From: an uncultured Eubacterium sp.
GTDB taxonomy: Bacteria > Bacillota > Clostridia > Lachnospirales > Lachnospiraceae
Assembly (NCBI GenBank): GCA_910589595.1
Contig: CAJUTM010000001.1
Span: forward strand, 124,001 to 188,000
Length of the DNA stretch: 64,000 bases
Direction of reading: 5' to 3'
The notes under the pieces were generated by a model. The model searched no databases. It worked only from the letters and a program-made list of their open reading frames with translations, and had not been told where the DNA came from. Positions 18,107-27,026 of this stretch are shown here, one piece after another; within the stretch, counting starts at the first letter, position 1; each line of letters starts with the position of its first letter. The translations under genes and the position numbers were made by a program.

Positions 18107-18394
18107 TTATTTCATGTTCCCAAAAAACACAACAAAAATAATTCCTGTCTGCACGACAAGGATTGCCGGCATACCCACCACAAACTTTTTGTGTCTGGTC
18201 TTATGGCGAAAACAGTACATTCCCGCCAAAGCTCCTATACTGCCGCCAAGAGCAGCCTGCGTAAACAGCACCCGCTCCGGAACACGCCACTTCCCTTTCC
18301 TTGCCTTTCTCTTGTCCATTCCCATAGTCACAAAGGCGATTCCGTTTATGGCAAACAGGTACAGCCACATCAAATCGTGTATTGATACTGTCAT
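18107..18394 (-). CDS. DUF1294 membrane protein
   Basis: The protein has 95 residues with three hydrophobic stretches, the central DKRKARKGKWRVPE and the following ALGGSIGALAGMYCFRHKTRHKKF typical of DUF1294. The function of the family is not known. Its ATG overlaps the aspS stop codon by 4 nt (ATGA), so it is translated with aspS. The overlap suggests co-expression but no functional link is evident. Confidence 0.88.
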   Translation of the reverse strand: MTVSIHDLMWLYLFAINGIAFVTMGMDKRKARKGKWRVPERVLFTQAALGGSIGALAGMYCFRHKTRHKKFVVGMPAILVVQTGIIFVVFFGNMK

Positions 18395-20190
18395 TTATCC
18401 GTTTCCTCTTCTTTCGCCGTAACCTCAATACCAAGTTCTTCTAACTGCTCCGGCGCAACAACTCCCGGCGCCTGCGTCATAAGGCAGGACGCATCTTTTA
18501 CTTTCGGGAAAGCAATGACTTCACGGATATTGTCTTCTTTTGCCATCAGCATAATCAGGCGGTCAAATCCATACGCCAGACCGGCATGTGGCGGCACTCC
18601 GTAACGAAAAGCATCCAGAAGGAAGCCAAACTGCTCATGGGCGTCCTCTTTCGTAAACCCGAGTGTCTCAAACATTTTTTCCTGTATATCGCTGCGGTGG
18701 ATACGAATCGAACCGCCGCCAATCTCCGTGCCGTTGAGCACGATATCATATGCCTGCGCGCGCACACGCCCCGGCTCACTGTCAAGATACGGCAAATCTT
18801 CTTCCATCGGCATCGTAAACGGATGGTGCATCGCCTGATATCTGCCCAATTCCTCACTGTACTCAAGAAGTGGAAATTCCGTAACCCATAAAAACTTATA
18901 TTCATTTTTGTCAAGTAACTCCATCTGGCGTGCAAGTTCCAAACGCAAATTGCCAAGAACATCCCACACAACTTTGTTTTTGTCTGCCGCAAAGAGAAGC
19001 AAATCGCCCGCTTCTCCCGCCATTGCCTGTACAAGCTGCTCCAACTCTTCCTCTGTTAAAAATTTGGCAAATGAAGATTTGTAAGTGCCGTCTTCATTAA
19101 TGGAAAGATAAGCAAGTCCTTTGGCGCCAAAGTCTCTCGCAAAATCTACTAACTTATCAATCTTCTTGCGGGGCATAGCTCCCTGTCCTTTGGCATTGAT
19201 GCCGCGGACGGAACCACCAGCCTCGATTGCTCCGGTAAAAACACCGAAACCGCAATTCCGTACTACATCTGTAACATCCTGTAATTCCATGCCGAATCGT
19301 GTATCTGGTTTATCTGAGCCAAAACGGTCCATCGCCTCCTGCCATGTCATTCTCGGCAGCGGCACCGGCACATCCACATCAATTAAAGCAAACAGTTTTT
19401 TCAGCAGCCGTTCGTTTACTTCTATCACCTCATCCATATCGGCAAAAGATAATTCCATATCTATCTGGGTAAATTCCGGCTGACGGTCTGCACGCAAATC
19501 TTCATCGCGAAAACATTTGGCAATCTGAAAATAGCGGTCGCATCCGGAACACATCAATAACTGTTTTAAGAGCTGCGGACTCTGTGGCAGCGCATAAAAA
19601 CTACCCTGATGTACACGACTCGGCACTAAATAGTCGCGGGCCCCCTCCGGCGTACTTTTATTTAACATCGGCGTTTCAATTTCAAGAAAGCCCTCTTCGT
19701 CAAAGAAGCTGTGAAGCAGCAGGGAAGCCTTGCTGCGGAGAAGCAGGTTTCTCTGCAAATCCGGACGGCGCAAATCGAGATAGCGGTATTTCAGACGCAC
19801 CTCATCTCTCGTCTTACTGTTCTCCTCCACCGGAAACGGCGGCGTATCTGATTCGGACAGAATGCGGATATCGTTTGCCACTACTTCGATTTCCCCCGTT
19901 TTCAAATTCTCATTTACCGCTCCGGAACGCCTTGTCACTTCACCGGTAACGGCAACAACAAATTCACTGCGCAGTTTTGCCGCTTTTGCAAATCCCTCGG
20001 CACCCACCTGGTTCTCTTCAAAAATCAACTGTATAATCCCGCTGCGGTCGCGGAGGTCGACAAAGACAATACCGCCCTTATTACGGCTCTTTTGTACCCA
20101 GCCCATCACGGTAACTGTCTGTCCCACATTCTCTGTACTAAGTTCTGCACAACGGCAGGTTCGCTTCAAACCACTCATTGATTCTTCCAT
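18391..20190 (-). CDS. aspS: aspartyl-tRNA synthetase
   Basis: The 599-residue protein has the bacterial layout: an anticodon-binding OB-fold (VMGWVQKSRNKGGIVFVDLRDRSG near 28-51), a class II core with RYLDLRRP and FRDEDLRADRQPEFTQID, an inserted GAD domain, and motif 3 GLAYGFDRLIMLM near the end. It charges tRNA-Asp (or Asn in non-discriminating forms). It follows hisS by 22 bp, as often seen in clostridia. The start has GGAGGA upstream. Confidence 0.97.
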   Translation of the reverse strand: MEESMSGLKRTCRCAELSTENVGQTVTVMGWVQKSRNKGGIVFVDLRDRSGIIQLIFEENQVGAEGFAKAAKLRSEFVVAVTGEVTRRSGAVNENLKTGEIEVVANDIRILSESDTPPFPVEENSKTRDEVRLKYRYLDLRRPDLQRNLLLRSKASLLLHSFFDEEGFLEIETPMLNKSTPEGARDYLVPSRVHQGSFYALPQSPQLLKQLLMCSGCDRYFQIAKCFRDEDLRADRQPEFTQIDMELSFADMDEVIEVNERLLKKLFALIDVDVPVPLPRMTWQEAMDRFGSDKPDTRFGMELQDVTDVVRNCGFGVFTGAIEAGGSVRGINAKGQGAMPRKKIDKLVDFARDFGAKGLAYLSINEDGTYKSSFAKFLTEEELEQLVQAMAGEAGDLLLFAADKNKVVWDVLGNLRLELARQMELLDKNEYKFLWVTEFPLLEYSEELGRYQAMHHPFTMPMEEDLPYLDSEPGRVRAQAYDIVLNGTEIGGGSIRIHRSDIQEKMFETLGFTKEDAHEQFGFLLDAFRYGVPPHAGLAYGFDRLIMLMAKEDNIREVIAFPKVKDASCLMTQAPGVVAPEQLEELGIEVTAKEEETDK

Positions 20191-20212
20191 GATTCATTCT
20201 CCTCCTCTTTTC

Positions 20213-21463
20213 CTAATCAGCAAAAAATTCTTCGATTTCTGTATATCCCTCAGACATCAACTGCTCTTTCTGGAATTTTTTATTTTTCTTCATGCGGTTG
20301 ATATTGACATAAACACCCTGTTCGCGTTCTGCTTTCGCTTTCTCCATCACTTTGCGGAACAAATCCGAATCGGCTTTCCTGTCTATCAGATAGGCTTTCC
20401 TTGCTCCCGCGGCAGGCACTTTAAAATCGCGCTCTAAAAGCAGCATGACAATGCGCTCAAATCCAATCGAGAAGCCACAGGCACAAGTATCGTTTCCGGT
20501 AAATTTGCCAATCATTTCGTCATAGCGTCCGCCGCCGCCGACAGAGCCGCCAAATTCATCCATTGAAATCTCGAAAATCGGGCCAGTATAATAACTCATC
20601 CCCCGCACTAAAGTGGCGTCAAACGATATATTAAAGTCGGCGGATTTCAATGCTCCGACCGTGGAAATTATCGTTTCCAGATTTTCTGCGACGCCCTCAT
20701 CCAGACAATTCCCCAAAGTATCTTTCATATAACGGACGCCCGCTATATCATTGGTTACGCTGCGGAACAAATCCGTACACTTTGCCACGGAAGCGGCAGC
20801 GTATCCTGCCTCAAGAAGCTCTTTCTCTACTCCCTCCATGCCAATCTTGTCCATCTTATCTAACACAATAAACACATCGTCGTACTCTTCTTCCGGAAAA
20901 CCGCAGTATTTTGCCATTCCTTTTAACATTTTACGGTCATTGATGCGAATGGTGAAGTGATTGAAATCAAGCTTGCCAAGCAGAGTCGTCGTCGCCAGAA
21001 TCAGCTCAATCTCTGCCAGATAAGTCGGCTCGCCGAGAATGTCGATATCACACTGCATAAACTGACGAAAGCGTCCCCGCTGCGGTCGGTCTGCCCGCCA
21101 GACATTGCCCATCTGCAGCGCCTTAAACGGATTCGGAAGCGCCGCGGCGTTATTGGCATAATAGCGCGAGAGCGGCACAGTCAAATCATAACGGAGCCCG
21201 CCGTCCACTACGTCCATCTCGGTCTGCGCGCTTTCCAGATTCAGCTTCTGCCCGCGCTTGAGAATTTTGAAAATCAGTTTTTCATTCTCTCCACCCTGCT
21301 TACTGTTAAGATTTTCAATGTGCTCGACACAGGGAGTCTCAATAGACTGAAAGCCAAACGTTTTATAAGTCTCTTTAATCTGGTTAATCACATAATCGCG
21401 AATTTCCATCTCTTCCGGCAGAATATCTTTCATTCCTGTCGTTGGTTTCTTCTTCAATGCCAT
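20213..21463 (-). CDS. hisS: histidyl-tRNA synthetase
   Basis: The 416-residue class II synthetase starts MALKKKPTTGMKDILPEEM, the usual family start. It shows motif 2-like WRADRPQRGRFRQFMQCDIDI, the histidine loop LVRGMSYYTGPIFE and GGGGRYDEMIG. It overlaps the end of hemZ by 10 nt, so translation is probably coupled. It lies in the conserved rel-MBL-hemZ-hisS-aspS order. Confidence 0.97.
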   Translation of the reverse strand: MALKKKPTTGMKDILPEEMEIRDYVINQIKETYKTFGFQSIETPCVEHIENLNSKQGGENEKLIFKILKRGQKLNLESAQTEMDVVDGGLRYDLTVPLSRYYANNAAALPNPFKALQMGNVWRADRPQRGRFRQFMQCDIDILGEPTYLAEIELILATTTLLGKLDFNHFTIRINDRKMLKGMAKYCGFPEEEYDDVFIVLDKMDKIGMEGVEKELLEAGYAAASVAKCTDLFRSVTNDIAGVRYMKDTLGNCLDEGVAENLETIISTVGALKSADFNISFDATLVRGMSYYTGPIFEISMDEFGGSVGGGGRYDEMIGKFTGNDTCACGFSIGFERIVMLLLERDFKVPAAGARKAYLIDRKADSDLFRKVMEKAKAEREQGVYVNINRMKKNKKFQKEQLMSEGYTEIEEFFAD

Positions 21464-22899
21464 AATTGTTTTTTCCTTTCTATCATCTCATCAATGCGGC
21501 TAATATAATCATCGACACTTTTTACATTTTCAATGCGCTCCATGCGGTCTTCATCGTGGATTACATATTTGGTAGAACCTCCGCTGCCAACAGCCACTAT
21601 CGTCTCCAGTTCCTCCATAATAAAAATGTTATAGAGACATTCTTTCCCCGCTCTGGCATACGCTACATTTTCCTGATTCGTATTATAAGAAGAGCCCGCC
21701 TTATTCTTCTGGCGATACATATAGTAAGGCTCATAGCCATAGCTGCGAAGCATTTCCCCGCTCGTCCGCTGAAGCACGGATATAAGCGTATCCTCGGGAT
21801 ACATAGCGCCCCCTTGCTCAAACTGCTCGCGCCGCATGCGCGAGGCCCGTTTAATCACTAAGGTATGTACGGTCACACTATCGGGGTCTAACTCATGAAG
21901 CTGCATGACCGTTCCCGTAAAGTCTACTTCATCCTCTTCTGGAAGACCAATTATCACATCCATATTAATATTATCAAAGCCGAGTTTTCTCGCCAGACGA
22001 AATACTTTCTTTACCTGCGCTACCGAATGCCGCCGCCCCAGTAAATCAAGCGTTCCCTGTTTCATGGACTGCGGATTAATGGAGATGCGTGTGACGCCGG
22101 CTTTTTTCAATATCCGCAGCTTTTCCTCCGAAATGCTGTCCGGCCTCCCGGCCTCCACCGTAAATTCAGCGATTTCCGCCATCGGTAAATACTGATAAAG
22201 CATATCCATCAAAAACTGGAGCTGCCCCTCATTGAGAGACGTCGGCGTTCCACCGCCAATATAGATGGTCTGAAGCCTTTTTTGCTCCCTTGCGGCCATT
22301 TCCGCCATCACGGCAATCTCCTTTTTCAACGCCTGCAAATAGGAATCGACTTTGTCTTTATATATCTCATAATCATAAGAAGAAAATGAACAGTATTGGC
22401 AGATAGACGGACAGAAAGGTATCCCCACATATAAATTATAGCTGTTCCGGTGGTCAAACTCCCTTGTCAGTTCGTATTCTTTTGCTGCCACATCGTAAGC
22501 CAGCTTTACCTTGCCCCAGCTAAGCAGGTAATCTTCCCGAAGAGAAATCAGTATGTCTTCCCGACGCATTCCATCGCGCATCATGCGGAAAGGTATTTTG
22601 GCCGGCCTTATGCCTGTCAATATCCCCCACGGAAGCTCCCGACCCATTTTCTTTACAAATGCTTGATAAACTTTGGCTTTCACCGAATTTTTCGTATAAT
22701 CTTCCGGCACCGTATCATCCAGAATAACGCAGCCGTCTACCATACACTTTATCGGAAAACCTCTGTCTTCCGCCCATTCTTCTCTCTCCAAAATCTGGCA
22801 GGCAAGCTCCGGATAAAATCCCTGAGCCAGTGAGCGTAAATCATAAGAAAATTCCCCCGCGGGAAAAGCCTTATTTTTTTTGATTTCGTATTGCACCAT
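21454..22899 (-). CDS. hemZ: HemZ-like radical SAM (coproporphyrinogen-type) oxidase
   Basis: The 481-residue protein has a radical-SAM CX3CX2C (C163, C167, C170 in FCPSICQYCSF), followed by IYIGGGTPTSL and a HemN-like core with GLPEEDEVDF. An N-terminal extension (1-150) separates it from HemN and fits the HemZ group of Firmicutes. The family is tied to anaerobic heme synthesis, but many members act elsewhere, so the substrate is uncertain. It is 12 bp from the MBL gene and overlaps hisS. Confidence 0.88.
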   Translation of the reverse strand: MVQYEIKKNKAFPAGEFSYDLRSLAQGFYPELACQILEREEWAEDRGFPIKCMVDGCVILDDTVPEDYTKNSVKAKVYQAFVKKMGRELPWGILTGIRPAKIPFRMMRDGMRREDILISLREDYLLSWGKVKLAYDVAAKEYELTREFDHRNSYNLYVGIPFCPSICQYCSFSSYDYEIYKDKVDSYLQALKKEIAVMAEMAAREQKRLQTIYIGGGTPTSLNEGQLQFLMDMLYQYLPMAEIAEFTVEAGRPDSISEEKLRILKKAGVTRISINPQSMKQGTLDLLGRRHSVAQVKKVFRLARKLGFDNINMDVIIGLPEEDEVDFTGTVMQLHELDPDSVTVHTLVIKRASRMRREQFEQGGAMYPEDTLISVLQRTSGEMLRSYGYEPYYMYRQKNKAGSSYNTNQENVAYARAGKECLYNIFIMEELETIVAVGSGGSTKYVIHDEDRMERIENVKSVDDYISRIDEMIERKKQLWH

Positions 22900-22911
22900 A
22901 TCAACACACCT

Positions 22912-23532
22912 CTATGCGTATGGATTATTTGCTGCCTCGTATGCAACATTCGTTTCCGGCCCATGTCCCGGATAAATCTTTACTTCGCCGGGCAGGGCAA
23001 GTACTTTTTCGCGGACGGAGCGAAGCAGTTCGCGGCCGTTTCCCGTCGGAAAATCCGTTCGTCCAATCGATTCCATAAATATCGTATCACCGCTAAACAG
23101 CACCTTTTCATCTTCGGCATAATAGCAGCAGCCGCCCTTTGTATGTCCCGGCGTATGGATGACCTGAAACGTCAGGCCGGCAATCGTAATTGTTTGTCCA
23201 TCGCGCAACAAAACATCGGGCTCCAGTCCCACTTCGTATCCCATCATAACGCTGCCATTCAGCTCCGGATTTATCAACAACTCTTTCTCCTCTTGAAAAG
23301 CATACACTTTACCGCCCGCCGCGGACACCAAATCACTTACCGCCGTAATGTGGTCAAAATGTCCATGCGTCAACAAAATGCCCTCCAGAGCGAGATTTCT
23401 CTTTTTCATATAGCCGGCAATTTTATCGGCCTCATCGCCGGGGTCAATGACAAGACAGGATTGGCTCCCCTCTTTTTTTACTATATAACAATTAGTATAA
23501 ACCGGCCCTACCGTCAATACCGTTATTTCCAT
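22912..23532 (-). CDS. metallo-beta-lactamase fold hydrolase (glyoxalase II-like)
   Basis: The 206-residue single-domain protein starts MEITVLTVGPVYTNCYIV and contains THGHFDH (55-61), HTPGHTKGG, SGDTIF and PGHGPET, the full set of metal ligands. Such small enzymes are usually annotated as thiolester hydrolases. It lies 27 bp after rel and 12 bp before hemZ. The conserved cluster position suggests a housekeeping role, with substrate unknown. Confidence 0.92.
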   Translation of the reverse strand: MEITVLTVGPVYTNCYIVKKEGSQSCLVIDPGDEADKIAGYMKKRNLALEGILLTHGHFDHITAVSDLVSAAGGKVYAFQEEKELLINPELNGSVMMGYEVGLEPDVLLRDGQTITIAGLTFQVIHTPGHTKGGCCYYAEDEKVLFSGDTIFMESIGRTDFPTGNGRELLRSVREKVLALPGEVKIYPGHGPETNVAYEAANNPYA

Positions 23533-23559
23533 CGTTTCCTCCCTTCACAAACAAGCGCT

Positions 23560-25884
23560 CTATCCGTTCGCACTACGCTCGATGTCCGTCACACTTTCAA
23601 CCGTACGGAGTTTCGCCATCAATCGGTCTAACTGCTCCACTCCGTTTATCTCAAATCCTATTGTAAGCGTTGCTTTCTCCTGCTTTGTCGTACGCACATT
23701 CATTGATTTCACATCAATACGGTTTTCCGTAAAAATACGGGATACATCGAAAAGAACTCCGCTCCGGTTATAGCAGTAAATTACAATCTCTACCGGATAC
23801 GCCTCGTCGCTCTCTCCCGCTTCCGGACTCCACTCCGCTTCGATTAGGCGGTTTTTCTCTCCCAGAGGCAGGTGTATCATATTCACACAATCCGTGCGGT
23901 GAATGGAAACGCCGCGCCCGCGCGTTACGAAGCCCACGATTTCATCCCCCGGCACCGGACTGCAGCATTTTGAGAAACGCACAGCCAAATCATCCAGTCC
24001 CTCTACAATAATCCCGCTCCTGCTTTTCAGCGGCTCGTGCGGGCTGCGCCCCGCCACCTGCTTGGCCTCTTTGGCGCTTTCAATGACCTCGTTCACCTGC
24101 GCGTCAGATACAATCCGCTTATTCTTCTTATTATATACATCCTGCAGTTTATTAACGACCTGACCTTCTTTGAGACCGCCATGCCCAATGGCCGCGCATA
24201 CGGATTCCCAATCACTGAACCCGTACTTACTCATACACGCTTCCGTATATTCGTTCCGCAGAAGCGGCGTCAAATCAATGCCTTTATTTTTACAATAAGT
24301 ATGCAGAAGTTCTTTTCCCTTAATAATATTATCTTCTTTAAACTCGTTCCGAAACCACTGATTTATTTTATTTTTCGCCTGACTGCTCTTTACAACATTT
24401 AACCAGTCGCGGCTCGGTCCCTTGCTGTTCTGGCTCGTAATAATATCAATGCGGTCGCCGTTTTGTATTTCATAATCGAGCTTGACAATGTTTCCGTTTA
24501 CTCTGGCGCCAACCATGCGGTTTCCGACCGCACTGTGAACGGCATAGGCAAAATCAATCGGCGTCGAGCCGGCCGGCAGATTCTTGACGTCGCCGTTTGG
24601 AGTAAAGCAGTATATACGGTCAGAATACAAATCCAAATCGCTCTTAATCGAGCTCAAAAATTCCTTATTGTCGTCCATGTCATGCTGCCATTCCAGAATA
24701 CGGCGCAGCCATGCCATTTTCTCTTCTTCGCTCTGGTTTTGGGCCGCGTCGCTGCCGCCGCTCTCTTTATAGCGCCAATGCGCGGCAATTCCGTATTCCG
24801 CCGTCTTATGCATTTCATAAGTACGAATCTGAATCTCAAACGGCTGTCCGTTCGGCCCAATCAGCGTCGTGTGCAGAGACTGGTAATGATTCGGTTTCGG
24901 CATAGCGATATAATCTTTAAAACGCCCCGGAATTGGCTTGAACATCTCGTGAATAATACCTAACGCCGTATAGCACTCCTGATCGTCATCGACAATAATG
25001 CGGATGGCAAACAAATCATAAATCTGTTCCAGCGATTTGTGCTGTGTCACCATTTTGCGGTAAATACTGAACAAATGCTTCACACGTCCGTCAATCGTCG
25101 CCTTAATACCGTTCTCGACCAGATGTCTGTCGACTTCTTCCATAATATCTTTTACGAAATTTTCTTTCACTCCCTTAATCTCATTAAAACGCTTGCTTAA
25201 ATCGTGATAAGCGTCCGGTTCCAGATAGCGGAGCGATAAATCATCCAGTTCAACTTTAACTTTGGAAATACCGAGGCGGTCGGCAATCGGAGCATAAATG
25301 TCCATTGTCTCGCGGGACTTTTCCCTCTGCTTCTCGGGTTTCATAAACTCCATCGTCCGCATATTATGAAGCCTGTCGGCCAGTTTAATAATAATCACCC
25401 GAATATCTTTGGCCATTGCCAAAAACATTTTGCGCAGATTTTCCGCCTGCAGTTCCAATTTATCCGCGGAATAATTCAACTGGGTCAACTTTGTTACACC
25501 GTCCACAAGCGCGGCCACTTCCGCACTGAACATCCCGGTCAAATCCTCAGTCGTATATTTCGTATCTTCCACGACGTCATGGAGCAGGCCGCCGACAATT
25601 GTCTCTTTGTCCATCTCCAACTGGGCAAGAATAATTGCCACGCACACCGGATGAATCAAATAGGGTTCCCCTGACTTCCTCTTCTGCTCCTTATGGGCGT
25701 CTTTTGCCAAATCATAGGCTTTAATAATAATATCCAAATCGCTGGAAGGATGGTAACTGCTCACTGTCGTTTTCAGTATTTCAAATAAATCGTCCGGCTC
25801 CGTAAAATTCGGTGGAATGAGTTCGGTCGATAGTTCACCGGTATCAAAAGTACCTATCAATCCGATTTTCTTCTCCATCTCCAT
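23560..25884 (-). CDS. rel: bifunctional (p)ppGpp synthetase/hydrolase
   Basis: The 774-residue protein has the hydrolase HD domain (GLLHDVVEDT, H102/D103, and KLADRLHNMRTM), a synthetase domain with RFKDYIAMPKPNHYQSLHT (about 320-345), a TGS domain (YCFTPNGDVKNLPAGSTP), a CC/zinc-finger region and a C-terminal ACT domain. It makes and degrades the stringent-response alarmones. The HD active site is intact. The start ATG has AGGAGG upstream, and the gene is first in this block. Confidence 0.96.
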   Translation of the reverse strand: MEMEKKIGLIGTFDTGELSTELIPPNFTEPDDLFEILKTTVSSYHPSSDLDIIIKAYDLAKDAHKEQKRKSGEPYLIHPVCVAIILAQLEMDKETIVGGLLHDVVEDTKYTTEDLTGMFSAEVAALVDGVTKLTQLNYSADKLELQAENLRKMFLAMAKDIRVIIIKLADRLHNMRTMEFMKPEKQREKSRETMDIYAPIADRLGISKVKVELDDLSLRYLEPDAYHDLSKRFNEIKGVKENFVKDIMEEVDRHLVENGIKATIDGRVKHLFSIYRKMVTQHKSLEQIYDLFAIRIIVDDDQECYTALGIIHEMFKPIPGRFKDYIAMPKPNHYQSLHTTLIGPNGQPFEIQIRTYEMHKTAEYGIAAHWRYKESGGSDAAQNQSEEEKMAWLRRILEWQHDMDDNKEFLSSIKSDLDLYSDRIYCFTPNGDVKNLPAGSTPIDFAYAVHSAVGNRMVGARVNGNIVKLDYEIQNGDRIDIITSQNSKGPSRDWLNVVKSSQAKNKINQWFRNEFKEDNIIKGKELLHTYCKNKGIDLTPLLRNEYTEACMSKYGFSDWESVCAAIGHGGLKEGQVVNKLQDVYNKKNKRIVSDAQVNEVIESAKEAKQVAGRSPHEPLKSRSGIIVEGLDDLAVRFSKCCSPVPGDEIVGFVTRGRGVSIHRTDCVNMIHLPLGEKNRLIEAEWSPEAGESDEAYPVEIVIYCYNRSGVLFDVSRIFTENRIDVKSMNVRTTKQEKATLTIGFEINGVEQLDRLMAKLRTVESVTDIERSANG

Positions 25885-25966
25885 ACAATCATCCTCCTTT
25901 CCCCAATTTGTCTGATAACCTATACATTTTCCTTATTATAAAGGTGTTTCTTACAAAATGCAACAT

Positions 25967-26869
25967 TCACTTATATTTTCCGGTAGACAGCCGCACATTT
26001 TGTCCGTCGGAAGTTGCTACGATTGTTCCCATTGTATCGGTACGGTAAATCTGGACATCATCATCTTCTAATTTTGCCAGCACCTCCGCGTGCGGGTGTC
26101 CATAAGAATTATCCGCACCACAGCTAATTACCGCATAAGCGGGGTTCGACGCTTGTAGAAAGGCGTCGCTGGTAGCGGTATAGCTCCCGTGATGTCCTAC
26201 CTTTAATACATCGCATTCCAAATCATACGAATGTTTCAAAATATCATTTTCAGACTCCTCTTCGGCGTCACCCATCATCAGAAAGCGGTTTCTGCCATAG
26301 GCAACCTGAACAACTAACGAATTGTTATTGGCGTCTTTATAATTTCTTTCCGGCGCCAGAAAGCGGATGACAACATTCCCATCATATGTATAGCTTTTTC
26401 CGAGTTCCGGCATTTGCTGAACCAGCCCCTTTTCCTGCAGGGCCTCTTCCACCTGCTGATAAGTCTTTGTCTCTTTTTTTGCCTCCGGCAAATATACCGT
26501 ATCCGTGGGAATGCTCTTTAACACATCATCCAGTCCTCCTATATGGTCGCTGTCCGGATGTGTTCCAACCAAAACGTCTAACTTTTCAATCTTCTGACTT
26601 TTCAGGTATTCTACTACTGTAGCACCTCTCTCGTTTTTGCCGGCGTCAATAAGCATATGGAAATTCCCTTTGGAAATTAATGTTGCGTCTCCCTGCCCGA
26701 CATCCAGATAGGTGACTACAAGCTGATTTTTATCCGGCGTCGTATCTTTGATTTCTTCCGCCGGATGCAGCAGTCCCATGAGCGGCTGATACAGCAGCGC
26801 GGCGATAATGAGCAAAACCGGAACTAATAATTGCCGGATTACTGCTTTCTTTTGTCTCTTCGTTGGCAT
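25967..26869 (-). CDS. ComEC/Rec2-like secreted metallo-beta-lactamase fold protein
   Basis: The product has an N-terminal membrane helix (about 12-32), then an MBL domain with YLDVGQGDATLI, THPDSDHIGGLDDV, and a MMGDAEEESE / KVGHHGS pair, like the C-terminal hydrolase domain of ComEC. The permease domain is absent. Such proteins are often nucleases or phosphodiesterases in the cell envelope. A GTG at 26878 is possible, but AAGGAG lies only 2 nt before it, and about 11 nt before the ATG at 26869. It has no operon partner. Confidence 0.85.
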   Translation of the reverse strand: MPTKRQKKAVIRQLLVPVLLIIAALLYQPLMGLLHPAEEIKDTTPDKNQLVVTYLDVGQGDATLISKGNFHMLIDAGKNERGATVVEYLKSQKIEKLDVLVGTHPDSDHIGGLDDVLKSIPTDTVYLPEAKKETKTYQQVEEALQEKGLVQQMPELGKSYTYDGNVVIRFLAPERNYKDANNNSLVVQVAYGRNRFLMMGDAEEESENDILKHSYDLECDVLKVGHHGSYTATSDAFLQASNPAYAVISCGADNSYGHPHAEVLAKLEDDDVQIYRTDTMGTIVATSDGQNVRLSTGKYK

Positions 26870-26942
26870 TGTTTTCACTGCTCCTTTTTAATGTAAAATG
26901 TATCATATTCGCCTTTCCTTGTAAAGATATAGAAAGAAACGC

Positions 26943-26970
26943 TTGCAAAATTGGAATTTTTTAGTACAAT
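26943..26970 (+). promoter_or_regulatory. promoter of the ABC-F gene
   Basis: TTGCAA (26943-26948) and TACAAT (26965-26970) are 16 bp apart. An overlapping TATAAT (26970-26975) gives an alternative. It lies about 60 nt before the start codon. Confidence 0.45.
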
Positions 26971-27026
26971 ATAATAGAGTTCGTATATTATAAACAAGAT
27001 TTAGTTATGGAGGAAAGAGAAATAAA